The position numbers and the translations under genes were made by a program. From a bacterium (GTDB lineage Bacteria > Cyanobacteriota > Vampirovibrionia > Obscuribacterales > Obscuribacteraceae), in contig JAUIJG010000376.1 of the NCBI GenBank assembly GCA_030431355.1, forward strand, positions 1 through 5,225: a stretch of 5,225 nucleotides of DNA, in the 5' to 3' direction. The notes beneath the pieces were generated by a model. It was given only the letters and a program-made list of their open reading frames with translations, had not been told where the DNA came from and searched no databases. The first letter of the stretch is position 1, and each line of letters opens with the position of its first letter. Of the stretch, positions 1 to 5,225 are shown in pieces.

Positions 1-682
1 TGGTCTTGCCGCTATTGTGCTTTTCAGCTCTTACACCGAGGAGCTCCATGCAGCCATCGCTAAATCCGGTGGCAACTCTGCTGCTCTAACCTTCGATCTT
101 TCCAGCCCATTCGTACTGGCTGGTCTGTTCCTCGGAGGTCTTATTCCTTTCCTCTTCTCTGCGTTTGCCATGGAAGCTGTCGGTAAGACCGGCGGTCTCG
201 TGGTAGAAGAAGTGAGACGTCAGTTCAAAGAGATAGACGGAATCATGGAAGGAACCGGCAAGCCTGACTATGCTCGTTGTGTGGACATCGTCACCACATC
301 GGCTATCAAACAGATGATCGTTCCTGCACTTTTACCTGTAATGACTCCTATCGTCATCGCCGGACTGGGAGCCGTTTGGCTCAACAACTCCATGCCTGGA
401 GAGTATGCCGCTGCTAAGATTCTTGGTGGCGTGCTGGTAGGTAGCATCATCACTGGTATCTTCGTGGCAATCTCGATGACATCTGGTGGCGGTGCCTGGG
501 ACAACGCCAAGAAATACATCGAAGACGGTCATCATGGCGGCAAAGGATCGGAAGCTCATAAAGCCTCCGTTACCGGAGACACTGTCGGTGACCCTTACAA
601 AGACACCGCCGGTCCTGCCATCAACCCGATGATCAAGATCCTCAACATTGTTGCTCTGTTGTTGGTTGGATTTCTTGTCTAG
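1..682 (+). CDS. hppA: membrane-bound ion-translocating pyrophosphatase, C-terminal part (5' truncated)
   Basis: This is the last 226 residues of an integral membrane pyrophosphatase, which hydrolyses cytoplasmic PPi and pumps H+ and/or Na+ across the membrane. The reading frame is open from base 2 (first full codon GGT) to TAG at 680-682; the GTG at 17 is an internal valine. Family hallmarks are visible: the YTEEL segment near the start, [12 protein letters not shown], and the late cytosolic loop with [22 protein letters not shown] followed by [10 protein letters not shown], which carries the conserved Asp, Asn and Lys residues of the active site. About four hydrophobic helices are seen (window residues about 34-56, 100-125, 137-162 and 207-226), ending in the usual C-terminal helix. 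Families run about 660-800 residues, so roughly the last third is present. The residues that decide K+ dependence and Na+ versus H+ use lie upstream of the window, so the subclass cannot be called. Confidence 0.96.
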   Translation, partial: GLAAIVLFSSYTEELHAAIAKSGGNSAALTFDLSSPFVLAGLFLGGLIPFLFSAFAMEAVGKTGGLVVEEVRRQFKEIDGIMEGTGKPDYARCVDIVTTSAIKQMIVPALLPVMTPIVIAGLGAVWLNNSMPGEYAAAKILGGVLVGSIITGIFVAISMTSGGGAWDNAKKYIEDGHHGGKGSEAHKASVTGDTVGDPYKDTAGPAINPMIKILNIVALLLVGFLV

Positions 683-718
683 TTAGTTGTTCTACGTCTC
701 TACTTAGTTGATGTTTAC

Positions 719-723
719 GAGGT
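719..723 (+). promoter_or_regulatory. possible ribosome binding site for the GNAT-like gene
   Basis: GAGGT lies 13 bases before the GTG at 737. The spacing is longer than ideal, but no closer SD exists. An in-frame TAA at 725-727 makes the GTG the first possible start in this frame, which supports the start choice despite the poor spacing. Confidence 0.4.
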
Positions 724-736
724 CTAATCGAAAGCT

Positions 737-1180
737 GTGCAGGTTAGAATCGCAAACAGACAGGACGAAAAACAGATAAGAGAACTGGCCGAGGCATTCT
801 CCCTGCAAAGGGAGGATGCCTCTTTCAATTTGAAGGGGGCCGATTCGGATCTGGTCAACGTGGAAGCAAATTACTTCGGAAAAGAAGGATTGTTTCTGGT
901 TGTGGATGATGACGGAGCAATAGCTGGATTCGCCGGCGCAAACTCCAAGGCTGACGATGTTCTAAGAGTGAAAAGATTCGCAGTCAAAGAATGTCCGGAG
1001 AAGCCGGAAATAGAAAAGGAGTTGATGAGGGTCATAGTTGAATTCGCTCCTCGCCTTCTCTATGGAGGTATTGAGTTTGATGTCGACCTGGATATCGAAG
1101 AGTCAGTACTGCGGCAGTACAATTTCTCCAAGTCCGTCAGCGGCCAGGATCCGTACCTGGAGGTCGAGCCGGACTTTTAG
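737..1180 (+). CDS. small GNAT acetyltransferase-like protein, possibly non-catalytic
   Basis: A 147-residue soluble protein with no signal peptide or membrane segment. Its outline follows the GNAT fold: strand and helix at residues 2-21 (QVRIANRQDEKQIRELAEAF), a strand pair at 51-69 (GLFLVVDDDGAIAGFAGAN), a strand at 75-84 (DVLRVKRFAV), a helix at 90-107, and a C-terminal part at 111-145 containing LRQYNFSKSVSG, which matches the usual 'Y-x-x-x-GF' region. The acetyl-CoA pyrophosphate loop (R/Q-x-x-G-x-G/A), expected right after the FAV strand, is replaced by KECPEKPEIEKEL, so acetyl transfer is doubtful. Substrate is unknown. It begins 54 bases after hppA on the same strand with no visible terminator between, so read-through is possible. 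Its stop overlaps the convergent GGDEF-like gene. The GNAT assignment rests on pattern only; a different alpha/beta fold is possible. Confidence 0.75.
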   Translation: MQVRIANRQDEKQIRELAEAFSLQREDASFNLKGADSDLVNVEANYFGKEGLFLVVDDDGAIAGFAGANSKADDVLRVKRFAVKECPEKPEIEKELMRVIVEFAPRLLYGGIEFDVDLDIEESVLRQYNFSKSVSGQDPYLEVEPDF

Positions 1181-1872
1181 TTCGGCCCGAAGCGGAAGGC
1201 GTTGCCCCCATTTTCAGCCACAAGATCCACCGCCAGATCAGCTTTAGCCACCAGCTCTTTCCAACTAGCACCATGCTGTGGGAAGCAGGTGATACCGATG
1301 GATGCCCTGAGCGGAATTTTGTATTGCCTGAAGTTAATCACTGACTTTTCAAAGTGAGTACGAATACTCTCTGCCACCATGGTTGCCTGGGGACCGGCCT
1401 GCTCCGGTAGGACCACCAAGAATTTTTCTTCCGAGAATCGGCAGATTATATCTATGCCGACTTCCGCATATTCAGTAAGAGCTTTGCCGATCTCTTTTAC
1501 ACAAACTTCTTCGGCATGGACACTGAACTTCTCTTTAATCAGGGGTAGTTCCGGAAAGCCGACTATCAACAATGTGAGCGGACGTCCGAACTTTTCTGCT
1601 CTTCTGTTCTCAAGCTTCAGCTGTCTAACAGCAAAGCGGAAGTTATAGATCTGGGGTATCTCCAGATCGTAGATAACTTTTCGCTCCTGCTGCTCCGGTG
1701 ACACTGTTGCGTTCTGAGCAATCGGAATCGCGAACATTGTTTGTTGATTGGCCTGGGCCCGGGCTCTTCTCAATTGAGCCTGAGAGGGTTGATTCAACTC
1801 TTGTCTTGTTTGACCGGCGAGACTCTGATGAATCTTGCTGTCTCCAATATATTCTCTTTTATCGTCTGCCAT
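1177..1872 (-). CDS. degenerate GGDEF-domain protein
   Basis: A 231-residue soluble protein. Residues 1-65 are polar and Gln/Ala/Arg-rich (QLRRARAQANQQ), followed by a GGDEF-like domain at about 69-229. Family landmarks in order are DLEIPQIYNFRF at 69-80 (the D-x-LTGLxNRR region), RPLTLLIVGF at 97-106, RFSEEKFLVVLPE at 145-157, RASIGITCFPQHG at 189-201 and ELVAKADLAVDLVAENGGN at 206-224. The signature GGDEF (usually RYGGDEF) reads SEEKF (147-151). The first metal-binding Asp of the usual DxDxF motif is missing (VGFPEL), and the RxxD inhibitory site is absent. Cyclic-di-GMP synthesis is therefore unlikely; a binding or scaffolding role is inferred. No sensor, membrane or EAL domain is present. 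The ATG at 1872 has a weak GGA 7 bases upstream. It starts 15 bases after the EF-hand gene, most likely in one transcript. Confidence 0.85.
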   Translation of the reverse strand: MADDKREYIGDSKIHQSLAGQTRQELNQPSQAQLRRARAQANQQTMFAIPIAQNATVSPEQQERKVIYDLEIPQIYNFRFAVRQLKLENRRAEKFGRPLTLLIVGFPELPLIKEKFSVHAEEVCVKEIGKALTEYAEVGIDIICRFSEEKFLVVLPEQAGPQATMVAESIRTHFEKSVINFRQYKIPLRASIGITCFPQHGASWKELVAKADLAVDLVAENGGNAFRFGPN

Positions 1873-1887
1873 GGCGGTTTCCAGTCT

Positions 1888-2211
1888 CTACATCAATTGA
1901 GTAATAACTTTAAAATATGCTTCCAGATCCATCCTCGATATTCCTTCCGGATCTTGATTCTCTCCCTCATCAAAGGAGTCGGCTATCGCCTGTCGGTTGT
2001 TTAAAAGGAAGCTGATGAATGATTTTTCTCTCTGGGAAGTTGAAGAAGAGTTCAAAGCTGTCATCAGTTCTTCTTCGTCAATGAATCCATTTTTGTCTTT
2101 GTCCAAATCATCAAAAGCCAGATAAGCGTATGTTTTAATCTCGTTGAAACGCTCTTTCATACTGGCGGAAGATTCACCCTGGAACCAGGAATAATCGGTG
2201 TAACCGCTCAT
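1888..2211 (-). CDS. small EF-hand calcium-binding protein
   Basis: A 107-residue acidic cytoplasmic-type protein with no signal peptide. Residues 37-48 form a textbook EF-hand loop, DKDKNGFIDEEE: ligands D37, D39, N41, D45 and E48, with G42 and I44 in the required places, flanked by helices (20-34 and 46-55). A second, divergent loop at about 84-95 (ENQDPEGISRMD) keeps Ile at position 8 and an acidic last position, but Gly is shifted by one and position 1 is Glu, so it may bind weakly or only pair structurally. Calcium binding by the first loop is a strong inference; the target is unknown. The ATG at 2211 is chosen because of the SD at 2221-2230; an upstream TTG at 2259 would add 16 residues but coincides with the -35 box. 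It is the first gene of a unit with the GGDEF-like protein, which suggests a shared signalling role. Confidence 0.85.
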   Translation of the reverse strand: MSGYTDYSWFQGESSASMKERFNEIKTYAYLAFDDLDKDKNGFIDEEELMTALNSSSTSQREKSFISFLLNNRQAIADSFDEGENQDPEGISRMDLEAYFKVITQLM

Positions 2212-2220
2212 TGTGCTGTT

Positions 2221-2230
2221 CTTTCCTCTC
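2221..2230 (-). promoter_or_regulatory. ribosome binding site of the EF-hand gene
   Basis: On the minus strand this reads GAGAGGAAAG, with AGAGGA about 12 bases before the ATG at 2211. It is the purine-rich run that decides the start at 2211 over the upstream TTG at 2259. Confidence 0.6.
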
Positions 2231-2259
2231 TTTATTCCTTTTAGTTTCTTCGGTGTCAA
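2231..2259 (-). promoter_or_regulatory. candidate sigma-70-type promoter for the EF-hand/GGDEF-like unit
   Basis: On the minus strand a perfect -35 box TTGACA (2254-2259) is followed after exactly 17 bases by AATAAA (2231-2236), a 4 of 6 match to TATAAT. Start of transcription would fall near 2224, which would leave a very short leader and clip the start of the SD run. Either the true -10 differs or the leader is unusually short. Position and quality otherwise fit a promoter. Confidence 0.45.
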
Positions 2260-2438
2260 TTCGATGGCCCCACATGACTAAGTACCTCATAATGAGCTAT
2301 ATAAATCATCGGCGGCACAAAAATTTCGGGTTATTCCTGGATTTTGGAATTTGCCCTTGTCTTATGTGCCAAACCTTTGTTAGATTTATTGGTAGCTTTA
2401 GGAGGTGTTGGGTTCTGGAACCGGCAGTCAGGTCAGAA

Positions 2439-2466
2439 TTCACGTATGCGAAGGGGCATCTAATAT
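2439..2466 (+). promoter_or_regulatory. weak candidate promoter for the FKBP lipoprotein gene
   Basis: TTCACG (2439-2444, 4 of 6 to TTGACA) and TAATAT (2461-2466, 4 of 6 to TATAAT) are 16 bases apart and would give a leader of about 20 bases before the ATG at 2495. Both boxes are imperfect, so this is only the best-looking candidate in the region. Confidence 0.25.
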
Positions 2467-2494
2467 TTCTAGAGCGTTTTACGGGTACTAAAAG

Positions 2495-3256
2495 ATGCGA
2501 AATTTTCCGAGCTTACTAACTGAGAATAACTATTCATTATTCAAATCTCTTTCCGGTCGACAGGCAATTCTTTTGACTGCCTGCTCCATATCTCTGGTTG
2601 CCATGCTAGCCGGCTGTTCTTCTGAGCCAGAAAAGAAGACCGAGTCAATAAGCCCTTCCGAGACTCAGAAAAAGACTCTGAATGAGATGGACCGCTCCGT
2701 CTTAAAAGACGACGGAGAAGGCATCGTCCGTGACGATCGTCACAAGTACATCACCTCCCATTACATGAAGACCGGAAGAGAGGAAGATCCGGCTAAGTAT
2801 TATCTGCCCCAGGTTAAGGACAACAAGCCACCGGAGACTCGGGCAGGCAAAAAGGAAGAGTTCAAGGTAACCAGAAGAGGCGTGAAGTACAGAGACCTGG
2901 AAGAAGGATTTGGTATCAAGCCCGGTCCTTATGGACTTACTTTCGTTCACTATGTGGGCTGGTTGTCCAACGGAGACAAATTCTATAGCTCCATCGACAA
3001 AGGTATGCCCCTGCGTTTTCAAATGGGGGATCCTAATGTGCCCATGGGACTCCAGGACGGAATAATCGGTATGAAAGTAGGCGGTGTCAGGAAATTGGTG
3101 GTTCCGCCAAATCTTGCCTATGGCTCCGGAGGAGTCAAAGACATGGTGCCAGCCAATGAGACAGTCACGTATGTGGTCAAGCTATTAAGCACCGGCAGAA
3201 GGCATGGTGGCAAGCTGAATCCTAAGTACGCCGCTAAGCCATACGGGTTCAACTAA
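2495..3256 (+). CDS. FKBP-type peptidyl-prolyl isomerase lipoprotein
   Basis: A 253-residue exported lipoprotein predicted to act in the cell envelope as a prolyl isomerase or chaperone. A hydrophobic segment (24-40) ends in the lipobox L38-A-G-C41; Ser at +2 does not signal inner-membrane retention. The n-region of about 23 residues is long, but an in-frame TAA at 2489-2491 makes the ATG at 2495 the first possible start; no good SD precedes it. Residues 42-125 are a charged, Lys/Glu-rich linker. The FKBP domain spans about 127-233: FVHYVGWLSNGDKFYSS, LRFQMG, MGLQDGIIGMKVGGVRKLVVP, LAYGSGG and VTYVVKLL. Compared with human FKBP12, pocket Tyr26, Phe36, Phe46, Val55 and Tyr82 are kept (Y153, F163, F175, V182, Y209), while Asp37 is Tyr (Y164), Ile56 is Pro (P183), Trp59 is Leu (L186) and Phe99 is Tyr (Y226). 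A basic tail of about 20 residues follows. It appears to be transcribed alone. Confidence 0.93.
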   Translation: MRNFPSLLTENNYSLFKSLSGRQAILLTACSISLVAMLAGCSSEPEKKTESISPSETQKKTLNEMDRSVLKDDGEGIVRDDRHKYITSHYMKTGREEDPAKYYLPQVKDNKPPETRAGKKEEFKVTRRGVKYRDLEEGFGIKPGPYGLTFVHYVGWLSNGDKFYSSIDKGMPLRFQMGDPNVPMGLQDGIIGMKVGGVRKLVVPPNLAYGSGGVKDMVPANETVTYVVKLLSTGRRHGGKLNPKYAAKPYGFN

Positions 3257-3336
3257 TTAGATACCAGCTCTTATAGATCCTCGTTTTTATCATCATCAGG
3301 ATAGATACCTCCACGGTGGTGGAATATTTAATGGTA

Positions 3337-3359
3337 CCCGGCTCTAAACAGGAGCCTGG
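3337..3359. repeat. inverted repeat, 8-bp arms with one mismatch
   Basis: CCCGGCTC (3337-3344) pairs with GAGCCTGG (3352-3359) across a 7-base loop TAAACAG, with one C/T mismatch. The G+C-rich stem would form a stable RNA hairpin, but no T-run follows. Confidence 0.5.
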
Positions 3360-3361
3360 AT

Positions 3362-3385
3362 CGACCCATTCAACAACCTGGGTCG
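3362..3385. repeat. perfect 7-bp inverted repeat
   Basis: CGACCCA (3362-3368) and TGGGTCG (3379-3385) are exact reverse complements with a 10-base loop. It starts two bases after the previous hairpin, so the two could stack as tandem RNA hairpins. A GGGCCC and an AT-rich AAATTTAATAAA follow. Confidence 0.5.
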
Positions 3386-3467
3386 GGCCCAAATTTAATA
3401 AAGGGATGCAAAGTGGGTACCAAAAGTTCACAATTGGAGCGTAAAGTCGAGAAGTCGCCATCAGACA

Positions 3468-3512
3468 GGGTCTTGGCTCTCCCTCCAGCCCGCCCCTTTA
3501 AGACCAAGACCC
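3468..3512. repeat. perfect 9-bp inverted repeat with a 27-base loop
   Basis: GGGTCTTGG (3468-3476) and CCAAGACCC (3504-3512) are exact reverse complements around a pyrimidine-rich loop (CTCTCCCTCCAGCCCGCCCC). Arms this long are unlikely by chance at this spacing. It could be an RNA structure in the leader of the downstream gene or a pair of protein-binding half-sites about three helical turns apart. Confidence 0.55.
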
Positions 3513-3553
3513 AATTTACTAATAAGCGATGCTCACATAATTTTGAGTCGGAC

Positions 3554-3576
3554 GACGGTTCGGCTCGAGGGCCGTC
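3554..3576 (+). promoter_or_regulatory. small hairpin holding the ribosome binding site in its loop
   Basis: GACGG (3554-3558) pairs with CCGTC (3572-3576), leaving 13 loop bases that contain the SD. An alternative CGGC/GCCG stem (3561-3564 with 3571-3574) encloses it more tightly. Either could modulate translation, though the stems are short and may be incidental. Confidence 0.3.
3567..3571 (+). promoter_or_regulatory. ribosome binding site of the type IV secretion-like gene
   Basis: GAGGG lies 8 bases before the ATG at 3580, which is ideal spacing and fixes the start at the head of a clear signal peptide. Confidence 0.75.
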
Positions 3577-3579
3577 TAT

Positions 3580-5225
3580 ATGCGCATAACTATCAAATTT
3601 GTCGTTCTTACCTTGTTGCTCTTGGCAACCGGGTTTTCGTTCATCGGCGGGGCGATGGCACAGCAACCGACGGCGGGTGTCGGTCTTCGTCAGCTGACCG
3701 ATAGCTATGCCAAGTTCGTCGGTGCTCCCGGAGAGCAATGTTTGTCGAAAGAGTGCCTGGAAGACGTGGAGGATGCTGGGGGCAGCAACATTCCGGTGGA
3801 AGGGCTGGATATGGGTGACATGGGCGGAACCCAGGACCCCCAGGGCAACTTAGCCATCCAGGGCGGTGCTCAGGATTCCCAGAGGCAGAAGCCGAGAGAA
3901 GCTGAGAAGATGCAGCAGTTGAATGGTCAACACTATCATGCAAAATATGAAAATCTTGGTCTTGATAATGACTTTGCACCAACCGGTCAAGATTGGAAGG
4001 GTTTTCCGGAAGTCCAACATCAAATGAAATATGACTCGTCTCTGGCTGCAGGAACCGGTGGCCTGGCGATGCAGAAGCTGCACGACTATATCAATGCATC
4101 AGCCGAGAGACCGAACGGATTCAGTACCACCCTTACCGCAGCTGAGATAAGCACTCAGATGGCGAAAGCAGAGTCGGATATGGCTGGTGCTCCCATGAAC
4201 AAGTTCAATGAAGGACAGCAGGAGATGCATGGTGCCTGCCAGGGGGCTTCCGAGGCGGTAGCCGATGCATTTGATCCTACCTGGCTAGCGATGTTGGAGC
4301 TGCAGATGAGCAATCTCCTCAATGTTGCCAACGAAGCTTCGGGCACTCCGTCTAGTGCAATGGCTGTGACCAAAACCCACAGCCAGGCAATCTGGTTTGT
4401 CCAGCGGATGTATTCGGAAGTGTACATTCCCATGGCTCTTCTATTACTTTTGCCTGGAGCTGTGCTTACTCAGATGAAAGGTGTGGTCTCTTTCGGAATT
4501 CTCGGTTCTTCCAATGACGAAGACGCAGTCAGTCCTTTTGTCGGAATTTTGAGAGGCATGATCGCCATCTTCTTGATACCGGCGTGTCAGCTGATTGTGA
4601 GCTATTCGATAGACGTGGGTAATTCTCTCACCTACGAAGTGAGACGGCATGTAAATCCTTTGAACATCATTCGATGGGCCGACGAGCAAGTTTTCAGAGC
4701 GCCGATTGAAAACGCGAAAAACGCTATTCTTCATCCGAGCAATTTCCCAGTTCTAGGAAAGTTGACCGAAGGACCGGAAGCCCAATCAGGTCTTGAGAGT
4801 CAATCTACAGCCACGATCATGCTCCAGACTCTCGCTAACTCCATGGCTGAGTCTGCGGCTTTTGGCCTGGTTATGCTCTGCGCTTTTCAGATAACAATGA
4901 TCTGTTACTTGATGCTTATGGGGCCGATAGCGGCCGCTTTCTACGCCTGGCCTGCGGGACTGGGCAATTTGTTTAATCGGGTATTCACCACCTGGGTCGA
5001 TGCGGTGATTAACCTCTCTCTCTGGAGATTTTGGTGGACTGTGGTCCTCCTCTGTATAGATACCAGATTGGGGTGGCTCGGAACTGGTTACAACTTTTAC
5101 TCGGAATGGGAGCTTCTAATGTTCATCGCATTTCTCACCATTCTCACGTATGTGCCATTCAATCCCTTCGATTTCCAGGCAGGAGAGATGGTATCGCAAC
5201 TGATGCAGAAAGCGGAAGGAGCGGT
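3580..5225 (+). CDS. VirB6/TrbL-like type IV secretion membrane protein with large N-terminal exported region (3' truncated)
   Basis: The frame is open from ATG 3580 to the window end, 548 codons without a stop. Residues 1-27 are a Sec signal peptide: MRITIKF, a hydrophobic core VVLTLLLLATGFSFIGG, and an AMA|Q cleavage site. Residues 28-275 are hydrophilic, rich in Gln, Gly, Met and Ala, with C54 and C59 four residues apart and C220; they should lie outside the cytoplasmic membrane. Then come about five membrane segments: 281-297, 320-344, 427-457, 473-493 and 511-527. The stretch QITMICYLMLMGPIAAAFYAWPAGLGNLFNRVFTTWVDAVINLSLWRFWW resembles the conserved core of VirB6/TrbL, the polytopic inner-membrane channel component of type IV secretion and conjugation systems, where a 'GP-x-A/F-x-A-F' helix end precedes a loop and a 'W-x-x-x-x-x-N-x-x-L' helix. 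This is pattern recognition, not a search. Family members are about 300-500 residues and usually lack so large an N-terminal domain. It is probably the first gene of a locus continuing right. Confidence 0.7.
   Translation, partial: MRITIKFVVLTLLLLATGFSFIGGAMAQQPTAGVGLRQLTDSYAKFVGAPGEQCLSKECLEDVEDAGGSNIPVEGLDMGDMGGTQDPQGNLAIQGGAQDSQRQKPREAEKMQQLNGQHYHAKYENLGLDNDFAPTGQDWKGFPEVQHQMKYDSSLAAGTGGLAMQKLHDYINASAERPNGFSTTLTAAEISTQMAKAESDMAGAPMNKFNEGQQEMHGACQGASEAVADAFDPTWLAMLELQMSNLLNVANEASGTPSSAMAVTKTHSQAIWFVQRMYSEVYIPMALLLLLPGAVLTQMKGVVSFGILGSSNDEDAVSPFVGILRGMIAIFLIPACQLIVSYSIDVGNSLTYEVRRHVNPLNIIRWADEQVFRAPIENAKNAILHPSNFPVLGKLTEGPEAQSGLESQSTATIMLQTLANSMAESAAFGLVMLCAFQITMICYLMLMGPIAAAFYAWPAGLGNLFNRVFTTWVDAVINLSLWRFWWTVVLLCIDTRLGWLGTGYNFYSEWELLMFIAFLTILTYVPFNPFDFQAGEMVSQLMQKAEGA

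Larger units (their letters stand above)
2212..2494. other. divergent intergenic region between the EF-hand and FKBP genes
   Basis: This 283-base stretch separates two divergently transcribed genes, so it should hold the promoters of both. Besides the boxes listed separately it has a perfect 5-bp-arm palindrome CTCAT-A-ATGAG (2286-2296) beside an AT-rich TATATAAA stretch, and GGTTC-TG-GAACC (2411-2422). Either could be an operator, but such short repeats also arise by chance. No RNA gene or convincing terminator is seen. The + strand reading frame that crosses it has no recognisable protein features. Confidence 0.6.
3257..3579. other. intergenic region with several inverted repeats
   Basis: This 323-base non-coding stretch lies between the FKBP gene and the type IV secretion-like gene. 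It carries at least four separate inverted repeats, listed individually, plus a short imperfect hairpin CCTCCA-CGG-TGGTGG (3308-3322) followed by AATATTTAAT, which could be a weak terminator for the FKBP gene. No classical hairpin plus T-run terminator and no clear -35/-10 pair was found, although a promoter for the downstream gene is expected here. Reading frames on either strand lack protein-like features and SD sites. Confidence 0.6.

Noticed and set aside
17..19. GTG at 17 as a start codon for a separate short gene
   Set aside because: The frame continues upstream to the window edge with residues (GLAAI) that fit the pyrophosphatase family, so the GTG is an internal Val codon.
1379..2004. 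Plus-strand reading frames opposite the GGDEF-like and EF-hand genes
   Set aside because: The minus strand encodes recognisable GGDEF-like and EF-hand motifs over the same bases.
2212..2259. Extension of the EF-hand gene to the TTG at 2259 (16 extra basic residues)
   Set aside because: The extension overlaps a perfect -35 box and the SD at 2221-2230, and has no SD of its own; the ATG at 2211 is better placed.
2314..2370. GGCACA/TGTGCC inverted repeat with a 45-base spacer
   Set aside because: Six-base arms at this distance are expected by chance and nothing else supports a function.
2211..2519. 102-residue plus-strand reading frame across the divergent intergenic region
   Set aside because: It has no suitable SD and no domain-like composition, and it overlaps the start of the FKBP gene; it looks like open non-coding sequence.
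3249..4083. Several overlapping minus-strand reading frames of 70-122 residues
   Set aside because: They lie opposite the FKBP tail, the intergenic region and the secretion-like gene, have low-complexity Pro/Ser/Arg compositions and no SD; the plus-strand frame has a signal peptide and membrane helices and is clearly the coding one.
4155..4734. Two minus-strand reading frames of 92 and 96 residues
   Set aside because: They are antisense to the long plus-strand membrane protein frame and show no recognisable features.

Overview
The window looks like ordinary bacterial chromosome: ATG/GTG starts, Shine-Dalgarno (SD) sites, a roughly even base composition, and a lipoprotein and signal peptides of bacterial type. 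It holds six protein genes, two of them cut by the window edges. No rRNA, tRNA, CRISPR array, insertion sequence or integrase is visible. No gene here fixes the lineage. A membrane pyrophosphatase, a bacterial EF-hand protein and a type IV secretion-like channel protein would fit several deep-branching Gram-negative-type phyla, for example non-photosynthetic Cyanobacteriota (Vampirovibrionia/Obscuribacterales), but that is a guess.

Left part (1-1180, + strand): the C-terminal third of a membrane-bound ion-pumping pyrophosphatase (HppA), then after 54 bases a small GTG-started protein with a GNAT acetyltransferase-like outline whose acetyl-CoA loop is not recognisable. Middle part (1177-2211, - strand): a two-gene unit in which a 107-residue EF-hand protein is followed 15 bases later by a 231-residue protein with a degenerate GGDEF domain (SEEKF in place of GGDEF). 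The unit runs tail-to-tail into the GNAT-like gene, and the two stop codons overlap. A likely sigma-70-type promoter with a perfect -35 box lies before the EF-hand gene.

Right part (2495-5225, + strand): a lipoprotein FKBP-type prolyl isomerase, divergent from the EF-hand gene, then a 323-base intergenic stretch with several separate inverted repeats. After it comes a long gene, still open at the window end, that starts at 3580 with a strong SD. It encodes a signal peptide, about 250 mostly hydrophilic residues predicted to be extracytoplasmic, and a multi-pass membrane region that resembles VirB6/TrbL inner-membrane channel proteins of type IV secretion or conjugation systems. This is the most interesting gene in the window and may be the first gene of a secretion locus continuing to the right.

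The genes do not form one evident pathway. Three of them keep the fold of a known enzyme or signalling family but have lost or changed key residues: the GNAT-like protein, the GGDEF-like protein and the FKBP. They are worth reading as possible binding or scaffold proteins rather than standard enzymes.
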